A stretch of DNA of 21,135 nucleotides from NCBI GenBank assembly GCA_934650975.1, contig CAKUFW010000029.1, positions 1-21,135 on the forward strand, read 5' to 3'. A program made the translations under genes and the position numbers. Below, piece by piece: positions 14,222-21,135 of the stretch. This DNA is from an uncultured Collinsella sp. Lineage in GTDB: Bacteria > Actinomycetota > Coriobacteriia > Coriobacteriales > Coriobacteriaceae. Every line of letters begins with the position of its first letter. The first letter of the stretch is position 1. Below the pieces are notes generated by a model. That model was not told where the DNA came from and searched no databases. It was given only the letters and a program-made list of their open reading frames with translations.

Positions 14222-14250
14222 TTAAACTTTAGCTTGAACTTAGCTATAAT
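14222..14250 (+). promoter_or_regulatory. Promoter with perfect TATAAT upstream of the lipoprotein leader
   Basis: TTAAAC (14222-14227) and TATAAT (14245-14250) are separated by 17 bases, giving a start near 14257. The spacer contains near-direct repeats AACTTTAGCT (14225-14234) and AACTTAGCTA (14237-14246), which could be an operator. It is the best promoter match in the window. Confidence 0.65.
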
Positions 14251-14256
14251 GCGCTA

Positions 14257-14599
14257 CGTTCCTGCCAGGCTGTGGTTGCGGACGGACGAAATGTCCATCC
14301 TAGTCCAAGACAGACGCGGTCAAAGGGATCCACGTAAGCGACCGCGTGCGCGCGGCGCGATCATGGCGCGTCCTAGATGTAAGCCGCACCGTCCGTTCTA
14401 CTTTCTTTGGGGCAATACCGCCTCGCGGGCGAGCGGGTCAGTCGTGAAGGTGGCTGCGGCCTCCCGAGCAAACACCCCGGTGCGCAAGTGTGGGGTCAAA
14501 TACCAGGTCAGCTGGTGGGAACAACCCGATATTCCGCGCAAGGCACGGATCGTATACGACACAGAAGGCAGGGTAGTGGACATGGTGAGGGGCAGCTTG
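14257..14599 (+). other. Long structured leader or small RNA region, no supported gene
   Basis: About 340 bases lie between the predicted start of transcription and the lipoprotein ATG. GGACGGAC (14280-14287) pairs with GTCCATCC (14293-14300) apart from one mismatch, and ACGCGGTC (14314-14321) pairs perfectly with GACCGCGT (14340-14347). The lipoprotein frame stays open through the region back to 14084, but its translation is Arg/Pro-rich, lacks ribosome-binding sites and would put a signal peptide internally, so I do not call it coding. It does not match any riboswitch class I can recognise by eye. Confidence 0.45.
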
Positions 14600-15592
14600 A
14601 TGCACGCGGCTCGGTTAGGTGCTGGTACCGCGGCGGTCATTGCCGTTTTGGGCCTGAGTGGATGCGCGTTCAATCCACTTTCCACGTTCACGACGCCCAC
14701 GATTGACCAGATCGAGCGCGAGACCGTCACCCCCACGGTGTCGGACGATGCCCTAGTCACGCCGGGAACTCTGACGGTCGCCCTCGATACGTCTGACGCC
14801 CCGCAGGCTATGCAGGACGCCGACGGAAACCTCACGGGCTATGCGGTCGATGCCGCCCGCGCCCTCGCATGCCGTATGGGTCTTAAGGTTGCCTTTGTCG
14901 ATGTGTCCTCGGCCGATTCTGCGCTCAGCGACAAGAAGGCCGACATCTTCATTGGCGACATCAAGTCCACGGACGATGGCATCAGCTCGCTTGGCACCTG
15001 CCTGTACGACGCCGCCGCCGTGTTTGGCAAGACCAGCGACGGAGAGTCCCTGAGCGTCTCCACCGACACGCTCAATACTGCCACCCTGGGCGTCCAGATG
15101 TCCTCGGCCTCGCAGGAGGCGCTCGCCAAGCAGAGCATCACCGCCAACCAAAAGACCTTCTCCAACATCAACGAGTGCTTTGAGGCGCTCGAGTCAGGAG
15201 AGGTCGATTACGTGATCTGCGACTCCACGGCCGGCGGCTACCTCGCGCGCCTGATGAGCCAGATCTCCTACGTCGGCGCGCTCGAGACGCCCTCGACGCT
15301 CGGTGTCGCGGGCCTTGCCTCCAACGATGAGCTGTGCCGCGCCGTCAGCGATGCCCTCGACGGCATCACGGTCGACGGTACCCTCGAGGCCGTCCACTCC
15401 GTCTGGTATGGCACGATGCCCTACGACCTCACCGCCAAGACCGTTTCGGGCGTCAACATGCAGGCATCTGACTCCTCATCCGACGAGGCCGAGTCTTCCG
15501 ACGACGAGGCCTCCGATGACAGCGGCGACAGCTCGTCATCTAGCCAAGAAGGCACTATCACCGACGATGACATCAACAAGCTCAATAGCTAG
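14600..15592 (+). CDS. Extracellular solute-binding lipoprotein, family 3 (amino-acid ABC transporter type)
   Basis: Surface lipoprotein predicted to bind a small solute, probably an amino acid. ATG 14600 with GAGGGG 7 bases upstream gives a 330-residue precursor whose N-terminus MHAARLGAGTAAVIAVLG leads to the lipobox LSGC, with Cys22 as the lipidated residue. ATG 14582 is an alternative start. The body fits SBP_bac_3 (PF00497): GTLTVALDT, then DGNLTGYAVDAARALACRMG, KADIFIGDI, LGVQMSSASQEAL, GEVDYVICDSTAGGYL and DGTLEAVHSVWYG. The last 50 residues are a Ser/Asp/Glu-rich low-complexity tail. No permease or ATPase gene is adjacent, so the protein may use a transporter coded elsewhere or act as a sensor. 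A terminator follows at 15659. Confidence 0.85.
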   Translation: MHAARLGAGTAAVIAVLGLSGCAFNPLSTFTTPTIDQIERETVTPTVSDDALVTPGTLTVALDTSDAPQAMQDADGNLTGYAVDAARALACRMGLKVAFVDVSSADSALSDKKADIFIGDIKSTDDGISSLGTCLYDAAAVFGKTSDGESLSVSTDTLNTATLGVQMSSASQEALAKQSITANQKTFSNINECFEALESGEVDYVICDSTAGGYLARLMSQISYVGALETPSTLGVAGLASNDELCRAVSDALDGITVDGTLEAVHSVWYGTMPYDLTAKTVSGVNMQASDSSSDEAESSDDEASDDSGDSSSSSQEGTITDDDINKLNS

Positions 15593-15658
15593 TTATTGGT
15601 AGGGGTGGCGTCTTCCATGCATTGAGCAGGGCGCCTCTTCACGGTTTCAACACGCATT

Positions 15659-15698
15659 GCCGGGTCCCCCAAATAGGGGAGCCCGGCTTTTCTATTTT
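15659..15698 (+). terminator. Intrinsic terminator after the lipoprotein gene
   Basis: GCCGGGTCCCCC (15659-15670) pairs with GGGGAGCCCGGC (15676-15687), with one G-U and one mismatch, around AAATA. It is followed by TTTTCTATTTT. The rest of the 317-base gap to the next gene is relatively AT-rich; I saw no further gene, and only weak promoter-like boxes near 15822-15851. Confidence 0.85.
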
Positions 15699-15909
15699 GA
15701 TAAAACAAGCAGGTCAAAGCTAATTTCCAGGAAAAAATCCAACGCCGCCGACGCCCTCCTATAGCGCACTTTGCCACGGAAAAGCGCGAGACTTCGGTAT
15801 GCGGTACAAAGCAATCGTTATTCGGGTCTTTGAGAATCCGCGTGATTAAATGCACGGCAATGGGTACATAGCCAGTACAGTAAGTCCCCGAGGCAGATTG
15901 GAGCCACGT

Positions 15910-16494
15910 ATGGATATCAAGGTTTCTGGACGCAAGACGACGGTAACCGATGCTCTGCGTGCGCATGTGGATGAGAAGATCGGCGAGGCGCTCAAGGTTT
16001 TCGATATCGAGCCCATGACGGTCGACGTCGTACTTCGCTATGAGAAGAACCCCTCGAACCCCAACCCGGCAATCGTCGAGGTCACGGTTCGCGCTCGCGG
16101 TTCCGTGATTCGCGTTGCCGAGCACGGTGCCGATATGTACGCCGCCATCGACCTTTCCGCCGATAAGGTCACCCGTCAGCTGCGCAAGTTCAAGACTAAG
16201 GTCGTGGACAACCGTCAGGGTGGTGCCAGCGCCGCGGACGTCGCGCCGGTTGAGCGCGTTGAGGATCTGGCCGATCTGCTGCTGCCCGAGGAGGAGGACG
16301 ACCTGCTCGTCCGCGAGAAGGTCATCGACGTCACCCCAATGACTGAGGAGCAGGCGCTGGTGCAGACCGATCTGCTGGGCCACGACTTCTACGTGTTCGA
16401 GAACGCGACGACTGGCCTCATCAATGTGGTGTATCACCGTAAGAATGGTGGATATGGCATCATCAAGCCCCGTATCGAAACACTTGACGAGTAA
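15910..16494 (+). CDS. hpf: Ribosome hibernation promoting factor, long form
   Basis: Binds the 30S subunit and makes inactive 100S ribosome dimers in slow growth. The 194-residue protein has the N-terminal S30AE domain (residues 1 to about 105; MDIKVSGRKTTVTDALRAHV opening) and, after an acidic linker, the C-terminal dimerisation domain with LLGHDFYVFENATTG and INVVYHRKNGGYGIIKP (about 155-187). This two-domain layout defines long HPF, the form in most non-gammaproteobacteria. ATG 15910 is chosen because TTGGAG lies about 6 bases upstream and it begins the conserved domain; the ATG at 15850 would add 20 unrelated residues. The gene stands alone between two terminators, as expected for a separately regulated stress gene. 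Confidence 0.96.
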   Translation: MDIKVSGRKTTVTDALRAHVDEKIGEALKVFDIEPMTVDVVLRYEKNPSNPNPAIVEVTVRARGSVIRVAEHGADMYAAIDLSADKVTRQLRKFKTKVVDNRQGGASAADVAPVERVEDLADLLLPEEEDDLLVREKVIDVTPMTEEQALVQTDLLGHDFYVFENATTGLINVVYHRKNGGYGIIKPRIETLDE

Positions 16495-16498
16495 AATA

Positions 16499-16520
16499 CG
16501 TTAACTTGCATGAGTTAACG
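16499..16520. promoter_or_regulatory. Small perfect hairpin after hpf
   Basis: CGTTAACT (16499-16506) and AGTTAACG (16513-16520) form an 8-bp perfect inverted repeat with the loop TGCATG, 4 bases after the hpf stop and just before the intrinsic terminator. It could protect the mRNA 3' end or be a protein-binding site. Confidence 0.4.
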
Positions 16521-16523
16521 GCT

Positions 16524-16555
16524 GGCGGCCATCCCATGCGGGTGGCCGCCTTTTT
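16524..16555 (+). terminator. Intrinsic terminator after hpf
   Basis: GGCGGCCA (16524-16531) pairs with TGGCCGCC (16543-16550), extended inward by about three pairs, and is followed by five T. It is the clearest intrinsic terminator in the window. The degV ribosome-binding site begins only a few bases later. Confidence 0.9.
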
Positions 16556-16573
16556 ACGTAAGGAGTCGCTTTG

Positions 16574-17527
16574 ATGGACAAGGCTGCATCCGCCGGCCAT
16601 TCTGACCGCTGCCGCATCGTCGTCGATACCTGCTGCGACTTTAGCCCCGAGGTCGCCGCGAACCTCGATGTCGATATCCTGGGCTTCCCCTTCATCATCG
16701 ATGGCGAGGAGCGCACGGACGACATCTGGTCGAGCATTACACCCAAGGAATTCTACGACCGTATGCGCGCCGGCGCCCGCGTGTCCACCTCGGCTGTGTC
16801 GCTCGGTCGCTATATCGAGTTCTTTACCGAGTGCGCCAAAGAGGGCACGCCCACGGTCTACCTGTGCTTTACCTCGGCGCTGTCGTCGAGCTACAACTCC
16901 GCGTGCCAGGCGGCAGATGCCGTGCGCGCCGAGTATCCCGATTTTGAGCTGTACGTGGTGGACAACGCCCTGCCCTGCGCGACCGGCGAGCTCCTGGCGC
17001 TTGAGTCCGTCCGTCAGCGCTCGGCGGGTCTGACCGCCAAGCAGCTGGTCGACTGGGCAAACGAGGCCAAGACCTACGTCCACGGCTACTTTACGCTCGA
17101 GAGCTTTGACGCGCTGGCGGCCGGCGGCCGCATTCCGCCCGCGGCAGCGCAGCTCACGGCAAAGCTCGACGTCAAGCCCGAGCTCTCCTACGACCTGGCC
17201 GGCTCGCTGTCGCTGATCGGCGTCAACCGCGGCCGCAAGAAGGCACTCAAGTCCATCCTCAAGTCGTTCCGCGAGAACTACGTGCCCGATCGCACCATGC
17301 CCATCGCCATCATGACGGCCGACGCCGAGAAGGACGGGGATTGGCTCGAGGCCGCCATCCGCAAGGAGGAAGGCTGCGCCGACGTCACCATCATCCGCAG
17401 CTCTGTGGGCCCCACCATCGGCTCGCACGTGGGTCCCGGCATGGTGGCCTGCGCGTTTTGGGGTAAGAACCGCGCCGAGAAAGCCTCGCTTTCCGATCGC
17501 ATCGCGCGTCGCGTACGTGGCGAGTAG
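16574..17527 (+). CDS. DegV family fatty-acid-binding protein
   Basis: DegV proteins bind a fatty acid between two domains; FakB members hand it to the kinase FakA for phospholipid synthesis. The 317-residue protein shows the family features: RIVVDTCCDFSPEVA at the N-terminus, the STS triad (71-73) at the fatty-acid carboxylate site, CFTSALSSSYNSACQAA, VVDNALPCATGE, and the C-terminal GVNRGRKKALKSI and SSVGPTIGSHVGPGMV. The start is ATG 16574 with TAAGGAG 8 bases upstream; TTG 16571 is one codon earlier. A fakA-like kinase is not in the window, so the FakB role is inference. It lies just behind the hpf terminator with no clear promoter of its own. Confidence 0.92.
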   Translation: MDKAASAGHSDRCRIVVDTCCDFSPEVAANLDVDILGFPFIIDGEERTDDIWSSITPKEFYDRMRAGARVSTSAVSLGRYIEFFTECAKEGTPTVYLCFTSALSSSYNSACQAADAVRAEYPDFELYVVDNALPCATGELLALESVRQRSAGLTAKQLVDWANEAKTYVHGYFTLESFDALAAGGRIPPAAAQLTAKLDVKPELSYDLAGSLSLIGVNRGRKKALKSILKSFRENYVPDRTMPIAIMTADAEKDGDWLEAAIRKEEGCADVTIIRSSVGPTIGSHVGPGMVACAFWGKNRAEKASLSDRIARRVRGE

Positions 17528-17619
17528 GGAGGCGCTACGACCACAGGCGCCCCACAGTTCAAGCACTGGCGCCGAGTATTCAACCTGGTAACAACACCCA
17601 ACCCAAAAGGAAAGGTTTC

Positions 17620-18699
17620 ATGGCAAACAAGCTCTCCGTCGCATTCATCGGCACCGGAATCATGGGTGCCCCCATCGCCGGCCACATCCTGGACGCCGGC
17701 TATCCCGTCACGGTCAACAACCGCACCAAGTCCAAGGCCGCCGCACTCGTCGAGCGCGGCGCCGTCTGGGCCGATACGCCGGCCGACGCCGTGGCGAACG
17801 CTGATGTCGTCTTTACCATGGTGGGTTATCCCTCGGAGGTCGAGGAGCTCTATCTGGCGGGCGACGGCCTGCTGGCCTGCACCAAGCCGGGTGCGGTGCT
17901 GATCGACCTCACCACGAGCTCGCCCGAGCTCGCGCGTGACATTGCCGAGGCCGCCCAGGTCTCCGGCCGCATGGCGTTTGACTGCCCCGTCACCGGTGGC
18001 GAGTCGGGCGCGATCGCCGGCACGCTCACGGCTATCGTGGGTGCCACCGAGAACGATATCGCCCCGGTCCGTGACATCCTTGCCACCTTTGCGGCTAACA
18101 TCTGCTGCTTCGATGCCGCCGGCAAGGGCCAGGCCGCCAAGCTTGCCAACCAGGTGTCGCTGGGTGCCTGTATGGTCGGCATGGCCGATGCCATGGCATT
18201 TGCCGAGCTCAACGGCCTGGATCTGGAGAAGACCCGCGAGATGATCCTGGGCGGCACCGGCAAGTCCGGCGCCATGGAGAGCCTTGCGCCCAAGGCGCTC
18301 GATGGCGACTACAAGCCCGGCTTTATGGTCGAGCACTTCATTAAGGACCTGCGTCTGGCGCTCGCTTACGCCGACGACCGCGAGCTCGCGCTGCCCGGCG
18401 CCGACGTGGCCTTTACGCTCTACGACATGCTCGACGCCATCGGTGGCGCCAAGCTGGGCACCCAGGCCATCACGGTGCTCTACAAGGAGGAGGCCGACGC
18501 CATCGCCGCCGGTCTGGACTGGTCGCAGTATCGCCCCGAGGAGCACGGCGCTCACGAGGATGGCTGCGGTTGCGGTGAGCACGGCGACGACCATGAGTGC
18601 GGCTGCGGCCACCACCATGGCGAGGATCACGAGTGCTGCGGCGGTCACGGCCACGATGACGGCCACGAGTGCTGCTGCGGCCACCATCACGAGGAGTAG
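17620..18699 (+). CDS. Beta-hydroxyacid dehydrogenase (3-hydroxyisobutyrate dehydrogenase family) with a His/Cys-rich metal-binding tail
   Basis: NAD(P)-dependent dehydrogenase of the HIBADH/tartronate semialdehyde reductase family. Residues 1-300 are a complete enzyme: Rossmann motif GTGIMG (11-16), the substrate loop DCPVTGGESGA from Asp121, and the catalytic lysine Lys174 in GKGQAAKLANQ. The substrate is unknown. The last 52 residues (308-359) are unusual: they hold 14 His and 9 Cys and end in three tandem 12-residue units starting HECGCGHHH, HECCGGHGH and HECCCGHHH. Such tails are known on nickel proteins such as SlyD and some HypB proteins, but not as a normal part of this enzyme family. 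Binding of Ni, Zn, Co or Cu is inferred. AAGGAAAGG precedes ATG 17620. The final GAG-GAG codons act as the ribosome-binding site of the next gene. Confidence 0.9.
   Translation: MANKLSVAFIGTGIMGAPIAGHILDAGYPVTVNNRTKSKAAALVERGAVWADTPADAVANADVVFTMVGYPSEVEELYLAGDGLLACTKPGAVLIDLTTSSPELARDIAEAAQVSGRMAFDCPVTGGESGAIAGTLTAIVGATENDIAPVRDILATFAANICCFDAAGKGQAAKLANQVSLGACMVGMADAMAFAELNGLDLEKTREMILGGTGKSGAMESLAPKALDGDYKPGFMVEHFIKDLRLALAYADDRELALPGADVAFTLYDMLDAIGGAKLGTQAITVLYKEEADAIAAGLDWSQYRPEEHGAHEDGCGCGEHGDDHECGCGHHHGEDHECCGGHGHDDGHECCCGHHHEE
18592..18696 (+). repeat. Three 36-base tandem repeats coding the His/Cys tail
   Basis: Units at 18592-18627, 18628-18663 and 18664-18696 (the last shorter by one codon) each begin with CAT/CAC-GAG-TGC and code H-E-C-x2-G-H-x-H plus an acidic triplet. 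A looser related stretch precedes them. The repeat explains the tail's growth by unit duplication. Confidence 0.75.
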
Positions 18700-18704
18700 C
18701 GCCC

Positions 18705-19133
18705 ATGAGCTGGACGTTCGTGGTGCTCGCGCTGGTGCTCTTTATCTTTGCGATCTACATTGGCTTTTTGTGCGGCCAGTGGGCCTGCGAAAAGCGCGTG
18801 ATCACCAAGCGCGACTACTGGATCGCCAACTTTGCGGGTGCGGTGGCAGTCATCCTGCTGACCTGGGTGTTCTCGCTGTTCCCGTTGGTGCAGTTTGCGC
18901 CGATCGGCTGGCTCGGCGGCTTTATCGCCGGCCTTAAGATGAGTTTTGGCGAGTCCGTTGGCCCGTGGCGCAAGCATGACGAGGTCTTTAACGTCAACAA
19001 GGCCCATCGCGCCGCCGCCGATGCGGGCGACGCCGAGGACCGCCGCCGCGCGCGTCGCAATGGCGCTGCCGACCGACAGCTCATCTCGGTCACCGATGAC
19101 AGCAAGGGTGCTGGCAAGCACGCTAAGAAATAA
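18705..19133 (+). CDS. Small membrane protein of unknown function, two transmembrane helices
   Basis: I do not recognise the family. ATG 18705 is chosen: GAGGAG at 18691-18696, formed by the last two codons of the preceding gene, lies 8 bases upstream, and the protein then opens MSWTFVVLALVLFIFAIYIG, a membrane helix. A second hydrophobic stretch runs from about residue 40 to 80 (WIANFAGAVAVILLTWVFSL, then LGGFIAGLKMSFG) and may cross the membrane once or twice. The remaining 60 residues are charged and probably cytoplasmic, ending KGAGKHAKK. It has 142 residues in total. It sits five bases after the dehydrogenase gene and 12 bases before the HEAT-repeat gene, so it is part of the same operon. 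Nothing in the sequence gives an enzymatic role. Confidence 0.75.
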   Translation: MSWTFVVLALVLFIFAIYIGFLCGQWACEKRVITKRDYWIANFAGAVAVILLTWVFSLFPLVQFAPIGWLGGFIAGLKMSFGESVGPWRKHDEVFNVNKAHRAAADAGDAEDRRRARRNGAADRQLISVTDDSKGAGKHAKK

Positions 19134-19145
19134 GAAGAGGTAACT

Positions 19146-19844
19146 ATGGCAGAAAACAAAGACGAACAGCTCACCGATGAGGAGCTGGCACAGCTTCAGC
19201 TGGCAGAGGAGAACGAGAACGCCGTCGACCGCCTGGTCCAGGAGCTCGGCTGCCCCACGCGCCGCATTCGCCAGTTTGCCGCCCGCGTGCTGCACCTGCT
19301 GGCCGAGCGCGACCCGCAGCGCGTCGTGCCCTGCGTGCCCGCGCTGATCGAGGCACTCGACCGCCCCGAGGCTCAGACCCGCTGGGAGGCCCTCGATGCC
19401 CTGGCGGCGCTCGCCACCACCTGCCCCGAGCAGATGGGCGACGCCTTTGAGGGCGCCGAGACCGCGCTGTTCGACGAGATTTCCTCCACGCTGCGCTACG
19501 CCGCCTTCCGCTTGCTGTGCGTGTGGGGCGCCACGAGCGTCGAGCGTTCGCGCGAGGCTTGGCCCATCCTGGACGAGGCCATCCAGTGCTACCACGGTGA
19601 CCTCGAGTATCGCGACATGCTCGGTTGCCTGTACGAGTTTGGTCAGGGCGAGATCGACGCCGAGGTCGCCGAGAAGCTCGCGCTGCGCCTGAAGTTCGAC
19701 GCCGAGAACGGCAAGGGCAGCTATCTCAAGGCCCGCTCGAGCGAGATTTGCGAAATGCTTGTTAAACGTTTTGGCCTGGATCTCTCCAAAAAGAAGAAGC
19801 GTGCTAGCGTTAAAAAATCTGACGACGCCGAAGACGAGGAGTAA
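19146..19844 (+). CDS. HEAT-repeat-like helical protein
   Basis: 232 residues, acidic at both ends. The core from about residue 25 to 190 is made of paired helices with HEAT-like spacing, for example CPTRRIRQFAARVLHLLAE, PALIEALDRPEAQTRWEALD and STLRYAAFRLLCVWG. HEAT proteins are scaffolds for protein binding, so a partner-binding or assembly role is likely, but the partner is unknown. The C-terminus is a basic patch (KKKKRASVKK) followed by DDAEDEE. Its last GAG-GAG codons provide the ribosome-binding site of the next gene. AAGAGG upstream supports ATG 19146. The HEAT call rests on pattern, not on a profile search. Confidence 0.75.
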   Translation: MAENKDEQLTDEELAQLQLAEENENAVDRLVQELGCPTRRIRQFAARVLHLLAERDPQRVVPCVPALIEALDRPEAQTRWEALDALAALATTCPEQMGDAFEGAETALFDEISSTLRYAAFRLLCVWGATSVERSREAWPILDEAIQCYHGDLEYRDMLGCLYEFGQGEIDAEVAEKLALRLKFDAENGKGSYLKARSSEICEMLVKRFGLDLSKKKKRASVKKSDDAEDEE

Positions 19845-19850
19845 CAGATT

Positions 19851-20936
19851 ATGGCGCACGATGTAGTCCTGATTCCCGGTGACGGTATCGGTCCCGAGAT
19901 TACGCAGGCCATGCGCCGCGTGGTCGAGGCCACCGGTGTCCAGATCAACTGGAACGTCCAGGAGGCCGGTGCCGGCGTCATGGACGAGTTTGGCACGCCG
20001 CTGCCCCAGCACGTGCTCGACGCGGTCGCCGAGACCAAGGTTGCCATCAAGGGCCCCATCACCACGCCGGTCGGCACGGGCTTCCGCAGCGTCAACGTGG
20101 CCCTGCGCAAGCACTTTGACCTGTACGCCTGCGTGCGCCCCTGCCTGTCGCAGCCGGGCGACGGCTCTCGCTTCCGCGACGTCGACCTGGTTATCGTGCG
20201 CGAGAACACCGAAGATCTTTACGCCGGCATCGAGTTCGATGAGGGCGCTGCCGAGGTCGAGGAGCTCTCGCAGCTCGTCGAGCGCTCGGGTCAGAAGACC
20301 TTTGCCGCCGATTCCGCTATCTCGATCAAGCCGATCTCCGTCGCCAAGAGCCGCCGGATTGTGGAGTATGCCTTTGAGTACGCCCGCCGCTGTGGCCGCA
20401 AAAAGGTGACGGCCGTGCACAAGGCCAACATCATGAAGGCGACCGACGGCCTGTTCCTGCGCGTCGCGCGCGAGGTGGCCGCCAACTATCCCGATATCGA
20501 GTTCAACGACAAGATCGTCGACGCCACCTGCATGGGTCTGGTCCAGAACCCCAACGACTTCGACGTCCTGGTGCTGCCCAACCTGTACGGTGACATCGTC
20601 AGCGACCTGTGCGCCGGTCTGGTGGGCGGCCTTGGCATGGCCCCCGGCTCCAACATCGGTGCCGACTGCGCCATCTTTGAGGCAACGCATGGCTCCGCGC
20701 CCGATATCGCGGGTCAGGACATTGCCAACCCCACGGCCGAGATTCTGTCCGCTGCCATGATGCTCGACCATCTGGGTGAGAACGACGCGGCCAACCGTAT
20801 CCGCGCCGCCGTTTCCGCCACGCTCGACGAGGGCAAGCAGGTCACCGGCGATGTGCGCCGCGCCCAGACCGGCTCCGTTGAGGGCGCCGTGGGCACCCAG
20901 GCCTTCGCCGATGCCGTTATCGCACACCTGGCCTAA
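19851..20936 (+). CDS. Isocitrate/isopropylmalate dehydrogenase family protein (probable NAD-dependent isocitrate dehydrogenase)
   Basis: Decarboxylating beta-hydroxyacid dehydrogenase. The 361-residue protein has [10 protein letters not shown] near the N-terminus, the substrate-binding set S80-x-N82-x3-R86 in [20 protein letters not shown] with Arg96, then Arg117 in [13 protein letters not shown] with Tyr124, and the catalytic Lys191 in [11 protein letters not shown]. The cofactor region [15 protein letters not shown] is the form usual in NAD enzymes. The RSVNVALR signature favours isocitrate over 3-isopropylmalate as substrate; homoisocitrate or tartrate remain possible. Isocitrate oxidation to 2-oxoglutarate would feed glutamate synthesis. 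ATG 19851 has GAGGAG at 19836-19841, nine bases upstream, inside the previous gene. No leu or citrate-synthase genes are nearby in this window. Confidence 0.88.
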   Translation: MAHDVVLIPGDGIGPEITQAMRRVVEATGVQINWNVQEAGAGVMDEFGTPLPQHVLDAVAETKVAIKGPITTPVGTGFRSVNVALRKHFDLYACVRPCLSQPGDGSRFRDVDLVIVRENTEDLYAGIEFDEGAAEVEELSQLVERSGQKTFAADSAISIKPISVAKSRRIVEYAFEYARRCGRKKVTAVHKANIMKATDGLFLRVAREVAANYPDIEFNDKIVDATCMGLVQNPNDFDVLVLPNLYGDIVSDLCAGLVGGLGMAPGSNIGADCAIFEATHGSAPDIAGQDIANPTAEILSAAMMLDHLGENDAANRIRAAVSATLDEGKQVTGDVRRAQTGSVEGAVGTQAFADAVIAHLA

Positions 20937-20947
20937 AGCAAATAGCC

Positions 20948-20980
20948 CGCAAACGCCTAAATAGTACTTAAGTGTTTGCG
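20948..20980. promoter_or_regulatory. Inverted repeat CGCAAAC ... GTTTGCG
   Basis: CGCAAAC (20948-20954) and GTTTGCG (20974-20980) are perfect inverted repeats around 19 bases that include the palindrome ACTTAAGT (20966-20973). A TATAAC follows directly at 20981-20986. It could be an operator/promoter for the next gene or part of the 3' end of the dehydrogenase mRNA. Confidence 0.35.
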
Positions 20981-20995
20981 TATAACCTAAGAAAC

Positions 20996-21024
20996 AATAC
21001 GCCCGGCGCTCCGTCGGGCGTATT
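20996..21024 (+). terminator. Hairpin after the isocitrate dehydrogenase gene
   Basis: AATACGCCCG (20996-21005) pairs perfectly with CGGGCGTATT (21015-21024), with up to two more pairs inward. The A-rich 5' flank and CTATTG after it are consistent with an intrinsic terminator of moderate strength. Confidence 0.7.
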
Positions 21025-21063
21025 CTATTGAAGACTATGTTTCCCAACAAGGAGTAACTGACT

Positions 21064-21135
21064 ATGGGTCTGATTCAAAAGAAGGACGAGAAGGACGAGA
21101 TCGACGGCATCCAGATCATCGAGCGCGGCGAAGGC
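21064..21135 (+). CDS. Start of an unidentified gene, cut by the window edge
   Basis: ATG 21064 with AAGGAG at 21049-21054, nine bases upstream, opens a frame of 24 codons to the window end. The peptide begins MGLIQKKDEKDEIDGIQI and is highly charged. There is too little to identify a family. The hairpin upstream suggests it is a separate transcription unit. Confidence 0.6.
   Translation, partial: MGLIQKKDEKDEIDGIQIIERGEG

Noticed and set aside
14084..14599. N-terminal extension of the lipoprotein frame back to 14084
   Set aside because: It would bury the signal peptide and lipobox 170 residues into the protein, and it starts within the inverted-repeat element and GC hairpins.
14624..14633. 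GGTACCGCGG resembling the T-box antiterminator core
   Set aside because: It lies inside the lipoprotein signal-peptide codons, after the start codon, and no stem I or following terminator with a T-run is present. Likely chance.
18687..21050. Minus-strand open frame of 787 codons
   Set aside because: It lies opposite three supported plus-strand genes and has low-complexity His/Arg/Leu composition; a shadow of codon bias.

Overview
The window is about 21.1 kb of GC-rich bacterial DNA. It is densely coding, almost all on the plus strand, with strong G/C bias at third codon positions. The gene set includes RicT/YaaT, long-form HPF, DegV, ComF, a TatB-like/TatC pair, HypA/HypB and an archaeal-type topoisomerase I with a lysine-rich tail. 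There are also a DUF559/AbiEi-like orphan protein and several zinc-ribbon proteins. Together these suggest an anaerobic, high-GC Gram-positive of the Coriobacteriia, most likely Collinsella or a relative. That assignment is inference from gene content and style; there is no rRNA or tRNA here to test it.

Layout. (1) 1-1619: the 3' part of a type Ic aspartate aminotransferase gene, then a lone STAS anti-sigma-factor antagonist. (2) 1773-4268: a TatB-like gene, tatC, hypA and hypB, so Tat export lies next to nickel insertion for [NiFe] hydrogenase, whose small subunits are typical Tat substrates. (3) 4323-6932: topA, then a hairpin-rich convergent junction (6959-7070) and the only minus-strand gene, a zinc-ribbon membrane protein (7089-8072). 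(4) 8073-8308: a divergent intergenic region with a 36-bp near-palindrome and related repeats. (5) 8309-11812: tmk, holB and ricT in one tightly packed operon. (6) 11877-13845: comF, whose ribosome-binding site sits inside a hairpin, and a probable VSR/DUF559-fold nuclease-like gene. (7) 13846-14599: a 754-bp non-coding stretch. It holds a 217-bp element with 49-bp terminal inverted repeats, two GC hairpins, a promoter with a perfect TATAAT, and a structured leader of about 340 nt. (8) 14600-17527: a solute-binding lipoprotein, a terminator, the ribosome hibernation factor, a terminator, and a DegV protein. (9) 17620-20936: a probable four-gene operon of a beta-hydroxyacid dehydrogenase with a 12-residue-periodic His/Cys tail, a two-helix membrane protein, a HEAT-repeat protein and an isocitrate/isopropylmalate dehydrogenase. 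A hairpin and the first 24 codons of a further gene follow.

Most genes are housekeeping: nucleotide and DNA metabolism, translation, secretion. The parts most worth attention are the metal-binding tail on the dehydrogenase, the inverted-repeat element and structured leader near 14 kb, the hairpin over the comF start, the palindromic repeat at 8.2 kb, and the extra cysteine cluster and arginine-rich tail on RicT. I saw no CRISPR array, transposase, tRNA, rRNA or prophage gene.
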